Shown one piece after another: positions 44,650 to 53,770 of a stretch of 64,000 nucleotides of DNA. This DNA comes from Blastococcus sp. CPCC 205250 (GTDB lineage: Bacteria; Actinomycetota; Actinomycetes; Mycobacteriales; Geodermatophilaceae). Positions within the stretch are counted from its first letter, which is position 1. Every line of letters begins with the position of its first letter. The stretch lies in NCBI RefSeq assembly GCF_019799925.1, contig NZ_JABGCG010000003.1:248001-312000 (forward strand), given 5' to 3'. The notes below the pieces were generated by a model. The model made no database searches and was not told where the DNA came from. It saw only the letters and a list, made by a program, of their open reading frames with translations. The position numbers and the translations under genes are program-made.

Positions 44650-45531
44650 ATGACCGGCGTCGTCGCCGTCACGGGCGCGACCGGCGGCCTGGGCCGCCGG
44701 GTCGCCGAGCGGCTCTCGGCCGCGGGCGTGGACCTCCGGCTGGTCGTGCGCGACGCGGGCCGGTCGCGCTTCCTGCCGCGGTCCGAGGTCGTGGAGAACC
44801 CCGGCGGGTACGCCGACGGCGCGGGGTTCGCCGCCGCGCTCGACGGCGCGCACACCCTCTACCTGGTGTCGGCCGCCGAGGCCGAGGACCGGGTGCAGCA
44901 GCACCGCACCGCCGTCGCCGCCGCAGCCCGCGCCGGGGTGCGGCGGGTGGTCTACACGTCGTTCCTCGGCGCCGCGCCGGACGCCGTCTTCACCCTCGGC
45001 CGCCACCACGCGGCCACCGAGGAGGCGCTGGCCGCCTCCGGCATGGCCTGGACGGCGCTGCGGCACTCCCTCTACGCCGACTTCGTGCCCTCCCTCGCGG
45101 TGCCGGCCGACGGTCGGGCGGTCATCGCCGGGCCCGCGGGCACGGGCGCGGCGAGCTTCGTCTCGCGCGACGACTGCGCCGACGTCGCGGCCGCGGTCCT
45201 GCTCGACGGGTCCGGCCGGTGGGACGGGCAGACCCCGGGCGTCACCGGCCCGGCGGCCCTCCCCCTCGCCGAGGCCGCCGCGGTGGTCGGCGAGGTCAGC
45301 GGGCTGCCGGTCGGCTACCGCGAGGAGACCGTCGAGGAGGCCTGGGCCAGCCGGCGACCGTCGGGGCACCCGGACTGGGAGATCGAGGGCTGGATCACCA
45401 GCTACACGTCGATCGCCGCCGGGGAGATGGCCGCGGTCACCGACGTCGTCCCCGCGATCACCGGGCACCCGGCCCGCACCCTGGCCGAGCAGCTGCGCGC
45501 CCACCCCGAGGACTGGGCGCACCTGCGCTAG
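44650..45531 (+). CDS. NmrA/SDR-like NAD(P)-binding protein
   Basis: 293 residues from ATG 44650, divergent from pfkA with 77 bases between. It begins VAVTGATGGLGRRVAERL, the NAD(P)-binding loop, then VVRDAGRSRF, VRRVVYTSFLGAAPDAVFTLGRHH and WTALRHSLYADF, as in QorB and NmrA-like atypical short-chain dehydrogenases. These act as quinone oxidoreductases or redox sensors and often lack the classical Tyr-Lys pair. The stop overlaps that of the convergent exoribonuclease gene by four bases. Confidence 0.86.
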   Translation: MTGVVAVTGATGGLGRRVAERLSAAGVDLRLVVRDAGRSRFLPRSEVVENPGGYADGAGFAAALDGAHTLYLVSAAEAEDRVQQHRTAVAAAARAGVRRVVYTSFLGAAPDAVFTLGRHHAATEEALAASGMAWTALRHSLYADFVPSLAVPADGRAVIAGPAGTGAASFVSRDDCADVAAAVLLDGSGRWDGQTPGVTGPAALPLAEAAAVVGEVSGLPVGYREETVEEAWASRRPSGHPDWEIEGWITSYTSIAAGEMAAVTDVVPAITGHPARTLAEQLRAHPEDWAHLR

Positions 45532-46013
45532 CCGCGGGCGGCCTCGATCGCCCGCCAGCGCTCGAGGTTGTAGCGGGCGTCGACCAGCGCGTCGTGGGTG
45601 CCGGCCGGCTTGGGCGGCAGCGGCGGCTGGCCGGCGTCGTCCCAGCGCTGGCGCAGCTCCCGGGTGAAGCGCGGGATGGCCCGGGGCAGCGCGGGCATGG
45701 CGCCCCAGAGCTGGGCCAGGGCCACGTGGTCGTAGGCGGCGAACCAGGCCCACAGCTCGACCTCCTCGCCCGGTCCGGTGAGGAAGGACAGCAGGTCGTC
45801 GCGGATCTGCCGGCGGCTGCGCCAGGCCCGGTCCGACGGCGGCGGCAGCTGGTCGAGCACGTTGCGGCGCACCCAGGGGATCGCCTTGCGGTCGTCGAAC
45901 TCGGTGCTCACCGCGTAGAACTCCCGGCCGGCCTCGTCCACCACCCCGATGGAGACGAGGTCGATCGTCGTCCCGTCCTCGATGAACTCGGTGTCGTAGA
46001 AGAACCGCCGCAC
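45528..46013 (-). CDS. 3'-5' exoribonuclease (DnaQ-like, Rv2179c type)
   Basis: 161 residues from GTG 46013. DEDD-type nuclease residues are visible: RRFFYDTEFIEDGTTIDLVS with the first Asp-x-Glu, WAWFAAYDHVALAQLWG with the second Asp, and GTHDALVDARYNLERW with the final His-x4-Asp. This matches the small actinobacterial RNase of the Rv2179c group, reported to remove 3' nucleotides from RNA, with a preference for poly(A). TACCGT seven bases before the GTG suggests a leaderless mRNA. Confidence 0.87.
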   Translation of the reverse strand: MRRFFYDTEFIEDGTTIDLVSIGVVDEAGREFYAVSTEFDDRKAIPWVRRNVLDQLPPPSDRAWRSRRQIRDDLLSFLTGPGEEVELWAWFAAYDHVALAQLWGAMPALPRAIPRFTRELRQRWDDAGQPPLPPKPAGTHDALVDARYNLERWRAIEAARG

Positions 46014-46026
46014 GCGGGCCACGGTA
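46014..46026 (-). promoter_or_regulatory. Leaderless promoter -10 element of the exoribonuclease gene
   Basis: TACCGT (46026-46021), seven bases, GTG 46013. It faces the glpK -10 only eight bases away. Confidence 0.5.
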
Positions 46027-46034
46027 CGGGCGGT

Positions 46035-46047
46035 TAGGTTGCCGCCC
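46035..46047 (+). promoter_or_regulatory. Leaderless promoter -10 element of glpK
   Basis: TAGGTT (46035-46040), seven bases, ATG 46048; no ribosome site precedes the ATG. Confidence 0.48.
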
Positions 46048-47523
46048 ATGCCGGTACTCGCCATCGACGCAGGGACGACCGGGGTGACGGCGCTGGTCGT
46101 CGGCGAGGAGGGCGGCGTGCTCTCCCGCGGCTACCGGGAGTTCGCGCAGCTGTTCCCGCGGCCGGGCTGGGTGGAGCACGAGCCGGAGGACATCTGGACG
46201 GCGACGCTCGCCGCGTGCCGGGAGGCGATCGCGGGCAGCGACCAGCCGCCGACCTGCGTGGGGATCACCGATCAGCGGGAGACCGCCGTCGTCTGGGACC
46301 GGCGCACGCTGCGGTCGCCGCGTCCGGCGATCGTCTGGCAGGACCGGCGGACCACCGGCATCTGCGACCGGCTGCGCGACGCCGGGCACGAGCCCCGGGT
46401 CGCCGAGCTGACCGGGCTGCGGCTGGACCCGTACTTCACCGGCACCAAGTACTGCTGGATCGCGGCCGAGGAGCCCCGCGTCTGGGAGGGCGTGCGCTCC
46501 GGCGCCCTGGCCCTGGGCACCGTCGACTCCTACCTGGTCTGCCGGCTGACCGGCGGTGCCGTGCACGTCACCGACCCCAGCAACGCCAGCCGCACCCTGC
46601 TCTACGACCTGGCCGCCGGCGACTGGTCCGACGAGCTGTGCGAGCTGTTCGACGTGCCGCGCTCGGCGCTCCCGACGCTCGTGCCCAGCTCCGGCGTCGT
46701 CGGCACCACCGAGCCCGACGCCTTCCTCGGCCTCGCGCTGCCCATCGCCGGCATCGCCGGCGACCAGCAGGCGGCGCTGTTCGGGCAGGCCTGCTACTCC
46801 CCCGGCGACAGCAAGTGCACGTACGGCACCGGCTCCTTCGTGCTGACCAACACCGGCACGACGCCAGTGCGCTCGGAGGCCGGCCTGCTCACCACCGTGG
46901 CCTGGGACGTCGGCGACGGACTGGTCTACGCGCTCGAGGGGTCGATCTTCGTCACCGGCGCCGCCGTCCAGTGGCTGCGCGACGGCCTCGGGCTGATCGA
47001 CTCGGCGGCCGAGATCGAGGGGCTGGCGCGGACCGTGCCCGACTCCGGGGACCTGGTCTTCGTCCCGGCCCTGACCGGCATGGGCGCCCCGCACTGGGAC
47101 CCACACGCCCGCGGCGCGATCGTCGGCATCACCCGCGGCACCACCCGGGCCCACCTCGCCCGCGCCACGCTGGAGGCGATCGCGTTCGAGGTCCGCGACG
47201 TGGTCGACGTGATGGTGTCCGAGGCGGGGCTGGCCGTGCCCGAGCTGTCGGCCGACGGCGGGGCCAGCGCCAACGACCTCCTGCTGCAGCTGCAGGCCGA
47301 CCAGCTCGGCGTCCCGGTGCGCCGGCCGCGCGTCACCGAGACGACGGCGCTGGGCGCGGCGTTCCTCGCGGGCCTGGGCACCGGCGTCTGGGGCGGGCAG
47401 GACGAGCTCGCGGCCACCTGGGCGCTGGACCGCCGGTTCGAGCCCGAGCCGGGCCGCCGCGACGACGGCCGGCACGAGCGCTGGCAGGAGGCACTCGGGC
47501 GCGCCGGCCACTGGACCCGCTGA
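46048..47523 (+). CDS. glpK: Glycerol kinase
   Basis: 491 residues from ATG 46048. FGGY-kinase pattern: VLAIDAGTTGVTALVVGEEG, PRPGWVEHEPEDIWTAT, GITDQRETAVVWD, TGLRLDPYFTGTKYCWI, GTVDSYLVCRLTGG, GIAGDQQAALFGQACY, KCTYGTGSFVLTNTG and ELSADGGASANDLLLQLQAD. It makes glycerol 3-phosphate from glycerol and ATP. No facilitator or glpD gene is adjacent. Divergent from the exoribonuclease gene, with facing promoters; converges on the antiporter gene. Confidence 0.93.
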   Translation: MPVLAIDAGTTGVTALVVGEEGGVLSRGYREFAQLFPRPGWVEHEPEDIWTATLAACREAIAGSDQPPTCVGITDQRETAVVWDRRTLRSPRPAIVWQDRRTTGICDRLRDAGHEPRVAELTGLRLDPYFTGTKYCWIAAEEPRVWEGVRSGALALGTVDSYLVCRLTGGAVHVTDPSNASRTLLYDLAAGDWSDELCELFDVPRSALPTLVPSSGVVGTTEPDAFLGLALPIAGIAGDQQAALFGQACYSPGDSKCTYGTGSFVLTNTGTTPVRSEAGLLTTVAWDVGDGLVYALEGSIFVTGAAVQWLRDGLGLIDSAAEIEGLARTVPDSGDLVFVPALTGMGAPHWDPHARGAIVGITRGTTRAHLARATLEAIAFEVRDVVDVMVSEAGLAVPELSADGGASANDLLLQLQADQLGVPVRRPRVTETTALGAAFLAGLGTGVWGGQDELAATWALDRRFEPEPGRRDDGRHERWQEALGRAGHWTR

Positions 47524-47538
47524 CGCGCCCGCCGGTGC

Positions 47539-48834
47539 TCACACGGCGGTGACGGGCGCCTTGTCCTCGGTGCCGTGCACCCGCTTCGCGCGGCGGGCGC
47601 GACGCCGGTCCAGCCACAGCATCACCGGTCCGGCCGAGACGCCGTGCACGACGACCGACCCCAGCACGACGAGGACGGTGACCGCCCACAGCTGCTCGGC
47701 CCCCGGGATGTCGGCCTCCTCCAGCCCGTAGGACAGGTAGTAGAGGGACCCGACCCCGCGCACGCCGAAGAAGGCGATCGCGTTGCGCTCCCAGCGCCCG
47801 GTGTCCCCGCCCAGCTGCGCCAGCCACCCGGTGATCGGGCGGACGACGAGCAGCAGGAGACCGGCGAACAGGTACTCCTCCCAGCCGATGCCCTCCAGCA
47901 CGCCGCGGGCCACGGCACCGCCGACCAGCACGAGGACGACGACGGTGAGCAACCGCTCCAGCTGCTCGACGTAGGCGTGCAGCACCGCGTGCCGGCCGTG
48001 GTGCCGCTCGGCGGCGCGGACGGTGCAGGCGCAGACGAACACCGCGATGAAGCCGTAGCCGCCGACCACCTCGGCGAGCCCGTACGCCAGGGCGATGCCG
48101 GCCAGGGCGATGAACCCCTCGGCCCGCTCCGCCAGGCCCACCCGTTCGGCGGGCCGCGAGAAGAAGAGCGCCCGCAGCGCCCAGCCCACGGCGATGCCCA
48201 TGCCCACCCCGGCCACCAGCCGCCACAGGACGTCGACGAGCAGCCACTCCCCCAGCCAGCCGCCGGGGGCCAGCCCCGCCGCGGCCACGGCGATCGCCGC
48301 GTAGGTGAAGGGGAACGCCAGCCCGTCGTTCAGCCCGGCCTCGGAGGTCAGCGCGAAGCGCGCCTCGTCCTCGCTCTCCACGTCCTCGGTGGGCTCGGCG
48401 ACCTGCACCTCGCTGGCCAGGACCGGGTCGGTCGGGGCCAGCGCGGCCGCGAGCAGCAGCGCGGCGGCGGCGCCGAGGCCGAGCAGCCAGCCGCCGAGCA
48501 GCGCCATCACGACGACCGACAGCGGCATGGTGATCGCCAGCAGCCGCCAGGTAGTGGACCACCGCTGCCAGCCCACCGGGCGGTCCAGCGCCAGGCCCGC
48601 GCCCATCAGCGAGACCAGGACGACGATCTCGGTGAGGTGGACCGTGGCGGTGGCGTGGACGATCGGGTCCGGCGAGGGCAGGTCGTCGACCAGGGCGAAG
48701 CCGAGCACCCCGATCCCGACGAAGACCATCGGCATCGACAGGGGGGCGCGGCTCAGCGCCCGCGGCAGCAGGGCGGCCAGGAGCGTCGCGACCCCCGCCG
48801 CGGCGTACGCCAGTCCGGTGGGGTCCAGGGTCAC
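47539..48834 (-). CDS. Cation:proton antiporter, CPA1 family
   Basis: 431 residues from GTG 48834, which has CACACT six bases upstream and may be leaderless. About 12 transmembrane segments. The CPA1 core AALAPTDPVLASEVQVAEP and SEAGLNDGLAFPFTYAAIAV contains the ion-binding Asp residues; FFGVRGVGSLYYLSYGL is also typical. The ERNAIAFFGVRG part fits NhaP-like Na+(K+)/H+ antiporters. The C-terminus is a short Arg-rich tail without a regulatory domain. Likely role: pH and sodium homeostasis. 15 bases separate it from the convergent glpK stop. Confidence 0.88.
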   Translation of the reverse strand: MTLDPTGLAYAAAGVATLLAALLPRALSRAPLSMPMVFVGIGVLGFALVDDLPSPDPIVHATATVHLTEIVVLVSLMGAGLALDRPVGWQRWSTTWRLLAITMPLSVVVMALLGGWLLGLGAAAALLLAAALAPTDPVLASEVQVAEPTEDVESEDEARFALTSEAGLNDGLAFPFTYAAIAVAAAGLAPGGWLGEWLLVDVLWRLVAGVGMGIAVGWALRALFFSRPAERVGLAERAEGFIALAGIALAYGLAEVVGGYGFIAVFVCACTVRAAERHHGRHAVLHAYVEQLERLLTVVVLVLVGGAVARGVLEGIGWEEYLFAGLLLLVVRPITGWLAQLGGDTGRWERNAIAFFGVRGVGSLYYLSYGLEEADIPGAEQLWAVTVLVVLGSVVVHGVSAGPVMLWLDRRRARRAKRVHGTEDKAPVTAV

Positions 48835-48880
48835 GAGGTCAGTGTGTTGGACGCAACCCACTCCGGCCCGTCGGAGGCCC

Positions 48881-49786
48881 TCAGGCCGTGCGGCGCCGGT
48901 CCCCCACCGACGAGCGGCCGAACTCCTGACCCTGCAGCGCCTCGATGTCGCGCTCGAGCTGGGGCACGGCCGCGGCGGCGATCCGCGACATCAGCTTCTC
49001 GGCGACGGCGCCCGTGACGACCTGTCGCAGCGCGGCGACCGTGCCCACCGACCGGGGCACGAACACCCGCCGTCCGCGGGTCTCCAGGTTGTCGACCAGT
49101 GCCTGCGCGCAGTCCTCGACCGAGGTGGAGGCGCCCAGCGGGCCCGGCAGCCGCTTGCGGGTCTCGGCGAAGGTCGGCAGGGCCGCCTCGGTGTCGCGCA
49201 CCATGTCGGTGTCGATCCAGGTGGGGTGGGCGCTCGCGACCGTGACGCCGCGGTGGGCGACCTCCAGGCGCAGCACGTCGCCGAAGCGCTCCACGCCGGC
49301 CTTGGACGCGCAGTAGGCGCTCATCCCCGGCAGCACGGTGAACGCCGCGGCGGAGCTGATCAGCAGCACGTGGCCGCGGCGCTTCGCGACCTCCGGCAGC
49401 GCCGCGTGCGCGGTCAGCATGGTGCCGGTCAGGTTGACCTCGATGGTGCGCGCCAGCGCGTGCGCGGAACTGGTCATCACCGTGGTGAGCGGGGCGATGC
49501 CGGCGTTGGCGACGACGACGTCCAGCCCGCCGAAGGTGTCCACCACCCGCTGCACGGCCGTGGCCAGGGCCTCGGGGTCGGTGACGTCGCACTCCACCCA
49601 CAGGTGCTCGGGGCCGAGCTCGTCCGCGACCCGGGCCAGCAGCTCCGGCTCCAGGCCGGCCAGGGCCACGCGGGCACCGCGGGCGGCGGCCTTGCGCGCG
49701 AGGGCGGCGCCGATGCCGCGCGCGGCGCCGGTGATCAGGACCGTCTTGCCGGCCAGGGGCGTGCGCGGGCGGGACAGAAGCGCCAT
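48881..49786 (-). CDS. Short-chain dehydrogenase/reductase
   Basis: 301 residues from ATG 49786 with GGGAGTCC upstream; the frame extends to 49825 without a better ribosome site. Classical SDR: TVLITGAARGIGAALARKAA, CDVTDPEALATAV, VVVANAGIAPLTTV, the catalytic Ser in LLISSAAAFTVLPG and Tyr-x3-Lys in YCASKAGVE. A tail of about 65 residues (VVTGAVAEKLMSRIAAAAVP) extends the fold. It is divergent from a flavin monooxygenase gene across a region with two palindromes, so the two are probably regulated together by the TetR protein. Confidence 0.88.
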   Translation of the reverse strand: MALLSRPRTPLAGKTVLITGAARGIGAALARKAAARGARVALAGLEPELLARVADELGPEHLWVECDVTDPEALATAVQRVVDTFGGLDVVVANAGIAPLTTVMTSSAHALARTIEVNLTGTMLTAHAALPEVAKRRGHVLLISSAAAFTVLPGMSAYCASKAGVERFGDVLRLEVAHRGVTVASAHPTWIDTDMVRDTEAALPTFAETRKRLPGPLGASTSVEDCAQALVDNLETRGRRVFVPRSVGTVAALRQVVTGAVAEKLMSRIAAAAVPQLERDIEALQGQEFGRSSVGDRRRTA

Positions 49787-49817
49787 CGATGGACTCCCAG
49801 GACTCGGCGCGCTCGTG

Positions 49818-49832
49818 TTGAGCACTGCTCAA
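49818..49832. promoter_or_regulatory. Palindromic operator candidate
   Basis: TTGAGCACTGCTCAA, a perfect 7-1-7 palindrome between the divergent SDR and monooxygenase genes; size and symmetry fit a TetR-family operator. Confidence 0.6.
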
Positions 49833-49845
49833 GAGCCGTTGTAGC

Positions 49846-49866
49846 TTGCTGACCGTTGCTCAGCAA
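49846..49866. promoter_or_regulatory. Second palindromic operator candidate
   Basis: TTGCTGA, seven bases, TCAGCAA; its right part is also the perfect palindrome TTGCTCAGCAA (49856-49866). It shares TGCTCA with the first site. Confidence 0.5.
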
Positions 49867-49904
49867 GCCGACGACGTCGCACCGACCGCAGGGAGCGCCA
49901 GACG

Positions 49905-51443
49905 GTGACCAGCACCATCGAGACCCAGCCCTCAGCCTCCCCGGCGGCGTCGGGCACCCCGCGCACGGTGCGCGTGGCCGTGATCGGGACCGGCTTCGCC
50001 GGCCTCGGCATGGCGATCGCCCTGCTCCGCCGCGGGGAGGACGACCTGGTCCTGCTGGAGCGCGCCGACGACGTCGGCGGCACCTGGCGCGACAACGCCT
50101 ACCCCGGGGCGGCGTGCGACGTGCAGTCGAACCTGTACTCGTTCTCCTTCGCCCCGAACCCGGACTGGCCGCGGTCGTACTCCGAGCAGCCGGAGATCCA
50201 GGCCTACCTGCAGGCGACCGCCGACCGCTACGGCGTCCGGGACAAGTGCGTCTTCGGCGCGGAGGTCACCGGCGCGCGCTGGGACGACGCGGCGGGCCAG
50301 TGGGCGGTGACCACGACCGCCGGGGAGTTCCGCGCCACGGTGCTGGTCTCGGCGGCCGGCGCCCTGGCAGACCCCACCTACCCCGACATCCCGGGCCTGG
50401 ACTCCTTCGCCGGCACGGTCATGCACTCGGCCCGTTGGGACGCCGGCCACGACCTCACGGGCGAGCGGGTGGCCGTGATCGGCACCGGCGCCTCGGCGAT
50501 CCAGCTCGTCCCGGCCATCCAGCCCCGGGTCGACAGCCTGGCGGTCTACCAGCGCACGCCGCCGTGGATCGTGCCGCGCACCGACCACCCGGTGAAGCCG
50601 TGGGTGCAGCGCCTCTACCGCTGGCTGCCGGGCTTCCAGAAGCTCGTCCGCGCCGTCCTCTACGTCGTCCGCGAGCTCCTCGTCGTCGGCATGGCCAAGC
50701 ACCGGCGGTTCCTCCGGCCGGTCGGCCGGGTGGCGAGGGCCCACCTGGCCCGCCAGGTCCGCGACCCGCGACTGCGGGAGGCGCTGACGCCGGACTACAC
50801 GATCGGCTGCAAGCGGATCCTGATCAGCAACGACTACTACCCCGCGGTCGCCGCACCCAACGCCGAGCTGGTGACCGCCGGCATCGCCGAGGTCCGCCCC
50901 ACCTCGATCGTCACCCGCGACGGGCTCGAGCGGCCCACGGACACGATCGTGCTGGCGACCGGCTTCCACGTCACCGACCTGCCGATCGCCGAGCGCATCG
51001 CCGGCCGCGACGGGCGCACGCTGGCCGAGGTCTGGGCCGACGGCATGGTGAGCAACCGCAGCACCACCGTGGCCGGCTTCCCCAACCTGTTCCTGCTGGT
51101 CGGGCCGAACGTCGGCGTCGGCCACACGTCGATGGTCTACATGATCGAGTCCCAGATCGCCTACGTGGACGACGCGCTGCAGACCATGGCCGCCGAGGGC
51201 CTCGCCGTCCTGGAGACCACGCCGGAGGCCCAGCGCGCCTACCGCGACCTCATCGCGGCGAGGTCCAGGGGCACGGTCTGGCTCGCCGGCGGCTGCGCGT
51301 CCTGGTACCTCGACCGGCACGGGCACAACACGACGCTGTGGCCGGACTTCACCTTCCGCTTCCGGCGGATGACCCGGCGGCTGGACCGCGAGAACTACGT
51401 CGGCACCCCGGCGGCCGACCGTTCCTCGGAGGTGGCGGCGTGA
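49905..51443 (+). CDS. Flavin-containing (Baeyer-Villiger-type) monooxygenase
   Basis: 512 residues from GTG 49905 with GGGAG upstream. FAD motif VAVIGTGFAGLGMAIALL, then DDVGGTWRDNAYPGAACDV, which is the GG-T-W motif of Baeyer-Villiger and related class B monooxygenases; second Rossmann motif VAVIGTGASAIQLVPAI; ATGFHV and NLFLLVGPNVGVGHTS follow. The enzyme uses NADPH and O2 to oxygenate ketones or other carbonyls. The alpha/beta hydrolase next to it could open the resulting ester, an old pairing in ketone degradation. Confidence 0.9.
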   Translation: MTSTIETQPSASPAASGTPRTVRVAVIGTGFAGLGMAIALLRRGEDDLVLLERADDVGGTWRDNAYPGAACDVQSNLYSFSFAPNPDWPRSYSEQPEIQAYLQATADRYGVRDKCVFGAEVTGARWDDAAGQWAVTTTAGEFRATVLVSAAGALADPTYPDIPGLDSFAGTVMHSARWDAGHDLTGERVAVIGTGASAIQLVPAIQPRVDSLAVYQRTPPWIVPRTDHPVKPWVQRLYRWLPGFQKLVRAVLYVVRELLVVGMAKHRRFLRPVGRVARAHLARQVRDPRLREALTPDYTIGCKRILISNDYYPAVAAPNAELVTAGIAEVRPTSIVTRDGLERPTDTIVLATGFHVTDLPIAERIAGRDGRTLAEVWADGMVSNRSTTVAGFPNLFLLVGPNVGVGHTSMVYMIESQIAYVDDALQTMAAEGLAVLETTPEAQRAYRDLIAARSRGTVWLAGGCASWYLDRHGHNTTLWPDFTFRFRRMTRRLDRENYVGTPAADRSSEVAA

Positions 51444-52393
51444 GCGTCGGCACGCCGACGCGGCAGCGGCGCACGGCCGCCGTCCGCACCGACGACGGCG
51501 CGCTCCTGCACGCCACGGTCGACGGCTCCGACGACGCCCCGGTCACCCTGGTCCTGGCCCACGGCTGGACCCTGTCGCAGGCCTCGTGGGACGACCCGGT
51601 CGGCCTGCTGGTGCCCCGCGTCGCCGCCGGGGAGCTGCGGCTCGTGCGCTACGACCAGCGCGGCCACGGCCGGTCGACCTGGGCGCCGGGGGACGACGAC
51701 CCGGCCGCGGTCACCATCGACCGGCTGGGGCTGGACATGGGCTGCGTGCTCGACAAGCTGGCGCCCCGCGGCCCCGTCGTCGTCGCCGGCCACTCGATGG
51801 GCGGCATGACGATCATGTGCCTGGCCGCGGCCCGGCCGGAGCTGTTCGGCGACCGCGTGCGCGGCGCGCTGCTGGTGTCCACCTCCGCCGGTGACCTCGC
51901 ACCCGAACCGCGGACCCCGGCCGAGGAGGTGGTCCGCCGGCTCACGCCCGGCCTGGTGACCGCGGCCCTGGGCGGCGCCCGGGTGGTGGAGCGGCTGCGC
52001 CGGCTCACCCCGCCGTCCAGCCGGTGGCACCGGCGCGTCGTCCGCGGGCTGCTCTACGGCGCCGACGCCACCGAGGAGATGGTCCGCGCGGGTGCGGAGA
52101 TCATGCACGCCTCCACGGTGCGCTCCTTCGCCGTCTTCTACCCGGCGCTGGGCGGCCACGACAAGCGCACCGAGCTCGCCGCGCTCGCCCGGGTGCCGGT
52201 GGAGGTGCTGGTCGGCAGCAGCGACGCGCTCACGCCGGTGCGGCACAGCCGGCATCTGGCCGAGGCCCTGCCCGAGGCGGTGTTGCACGTCGAGCCGCGC
52301 ACCGGCCACATGCTCCTGCAGGAACGACCGCACCTGGTCCTGGAGGCCCTCGGCCGGCTGCTCGACGCCGCGGTCGACCGGGTCGCCGCCTGA
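51440..52393 (+). CDS. Alpha/beta hydrolase
   Basis: 317 residues from GTG 51440, overlapping the monooxygenase stop. The fold shows VTLVLAHGWTLSQASWD (oxyanion HG), RYDQRGHGRST, the nucleophile elbow VVAGHSMGGMT, PVEVLVGSSDALTP with the acid, and a late RTGHMLLQERPH with the catalytic His. It is a cytoplasmic esterase or lactonase. Coupling to the monooxygenase gene suggests that it hydrolyses the ester or lactone made by it. Confidence 0.88.
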   Translation: MSVGTPTRQRRTAAVRTDDGALLHATVDGSDDAPVTLVLAHGWTLSQASWDDPVGLLVPRVAAGELRLVRYDQRGHGRSTWAPGDDDPAAVTIDRLGLDMGCVLDKLAPRGPVVVAGHSMGGMTIMCLAAARPELFGDRVRGALLVSTSAGDLAPEPRTPAEEVVRRLTPGLVTAALGGARVVERLRRLTPPSSRWHRRVVRGLLYGADATEEMVRAGAEIMHASTVRSFAVFYPALGGHDKRTELAALARVPVEVLVGSSDALTPVRHSRHLAEALPEAVLHVEPRTGHMLLQERPHLVLEALGRLLDAAVDRVAA

Positions 52394-52407
52394 GCGGGGA
52401 CGCCGCC

Positions 52408-52977
52408 GTGGCCGGAGCACCCCGCCGCCGGTCGGCCGGTGACCGGCGGGCGCAGCTGGTGGCCATCGGCCTGGAGCTGCTGCCCACCACGCCGGTGCAG
52501 GAGCTGACCATCGACGAGGTGGCCCGGCGGGCGGGGATCAGTCGCAGCCTGCTGTTCCACTACTTCGCCAGCAAGCGCGACTACTACACCGCGGTCACCC
52601 GGGCGGCGGCCGACGTCCTCCGCGAGCACCTCGCGCCGAGGCCGGGGCTACCCGCTGACGAGCAGGCCGCCGGCATGCTCGACCGCTACGTCGGCTGGGT
52701 GGAGACCTACCGCGACGCCCACCTGGCCTTCGTCCGCGGCGCCGCGGCCGGCGACCCCTGGGTCGCCGAGGTCTACGAGGAGACGCGGGAGGCGCTGGTC
52801 GAGGTCACCCTGACGGCGCTGGACGTGCCCGACGACACGCGACGCCGCCAGCTCCTGCGCGCGTGGTTCGCGTTCACCGAGGACCTGGTCAGCCAGTGGG
52901 TGCGCGAGCCGAGCATGGCGCGCGCGGAGCTGGTGGAGCTGCTCCGTGGCCTCCTCACCCGCCTGCTCGACGACTGA
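52408..52977 (+). CDS. TetR/AcrR family transcriptional regulator
   Basis: 189 residues from GTG 52408, 14 bases after the hydrolase gene. The N-terminal helix-turn-helix is LTIDEVARRAGISRSLLFHYFASKRDYY, residues about 30-58; the rest is a helical ligand-binding domain. As the last gene of the monooxygenase/hydrolase operon it is the likely repressor of that operon and of the divergent SDR, acting at the two palindromes at 49818-49866. Ligand unknown; a lipophilic ketone or fatty acid is plausible from the enzymes. Confidence 0.88.
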   Translation: MAGAPRRRSAGDRRAQLVAIGLELLPTTPVQELTIDEVARRAGISRSLLFHYFASKRDYYTAVTRAAADVLREHLAPRPGLPADEQAAGMLDRYVGWVETYRDAHLAFVRGAAAGDPWVAEVYEETREALVEVTLTALDVPDDTRRRQLLRAWFAFTEDLVSQWVREPSMARAELVELLRGLLTRLLDD

Positions 52978-53005
52978 GGAGCCACTCGCGGGGGCGGGTC
53001 CCCCG

Positions 53006-53770
53006 TCAGCCGGCGAGGGCCTCGGGCGCCCGGTCCCCCGCCTCGTTCGCCGGCGGCTGCAGCCGGCTGACCGCCTCGGACGCGGAGACCCCGCTGGCGT
53101 CCATCGACTTCTTCACCTGGGCGCCGTAGACGTCGACGTACTCCTGCCCCGACAGCGTCATGACCTCGTACATGATCTCGTCGGTGATCGACCGCTCGAC
53201 GAAGCGGTCGCCGGCCAGCCCCTCGTAGCGGGAGAAGTCCAGCGGGCGGCCGAACTTCACGCACACCGCCGGCAGGTGCCGGCCGATCAGCGGGATGTCG
53301 CGCTCGCGGTAGACCATCGCGACCGGCACCACGGGGACGCCGGTCTCCAGCGCCATCCGGGCCACGCCGATCTTGCCGCGGTAGAGCCGCCCGTCGGGCG
53401 AGCGGGTGCCCTCGGGGTAGATCCCGAGCAGCTTGCCGTCGTGCAGGATGCGGATGCCCGTGCGGATGGCGTCCTCGGCCGCCGAGGCGCTGGAGCGGTC
53501 GATCGGCACCTGCCCGGCACCGGCGAAGAACGAGCGCTGCAGGAAGCCCTTCACGCCCGTGCCGGTGAAGTACTCCGCCTTGGCGAGGAAGGTGACCCGC
53601 CGGCGCAGCTGCATCGGCATGAACACCCAGTCCGCCGCGGACAGGTGGTTGCTCGCGAGGATGGCCGCACCGCCGCGCGGCACGTTCTCCACACCCTCCG
53701 CCCGAGGGCGGAACACGAGCGTGGCCAACGGCCCGATCGCCACGAACTTGAGGAACCAGTAGAACAACAC
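53006..53770 (-). CDS. plsC: 1-acyl-sn-glycerol-3-phosphate acyltransferase (PlsC type)
   Basis: 254 residues from GTG 53770 with GAGGGAGG upstream. Motif I is NHLSAADW (His42, Asp47), motif II region GVKGFLQRSFFAGAGQVPIDR, and motif III IYPEGTRSPDG (Glu120, Arg123); motif IV is GVPVVPVAMVYR. One hydrophobic segment at the N-terminus associates it with the membrane. It adds the second acyl chain in phosphatidic acid synthesis. The gene corresponds, from memory, to the Rv2182c position of mycobacteria. Confidence 0.9.
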   Translation of the reverse strand: MLFYWFLKFVAIGPLATLVFRPRAEGVENVPRGGAAILASNHLSAADWVFMPMQLRRRVTFLAKAEYFTGTGVKGFLQRSFFAGAGQVPIDRSSASAAEDAIRTGIRILHDGKLLGIYPEGTRSPDGRLYRGKIGVARMALETGVPVVPVAMVYRERDIPLIGRHLPAVCVKFGRPLDFSRYEGLAGDRFVERSITDEIMYEVMTLSGQEYVDVYGAQVKKSMDASGVSASEAVSRLQPPANEAGDRAPEALAG

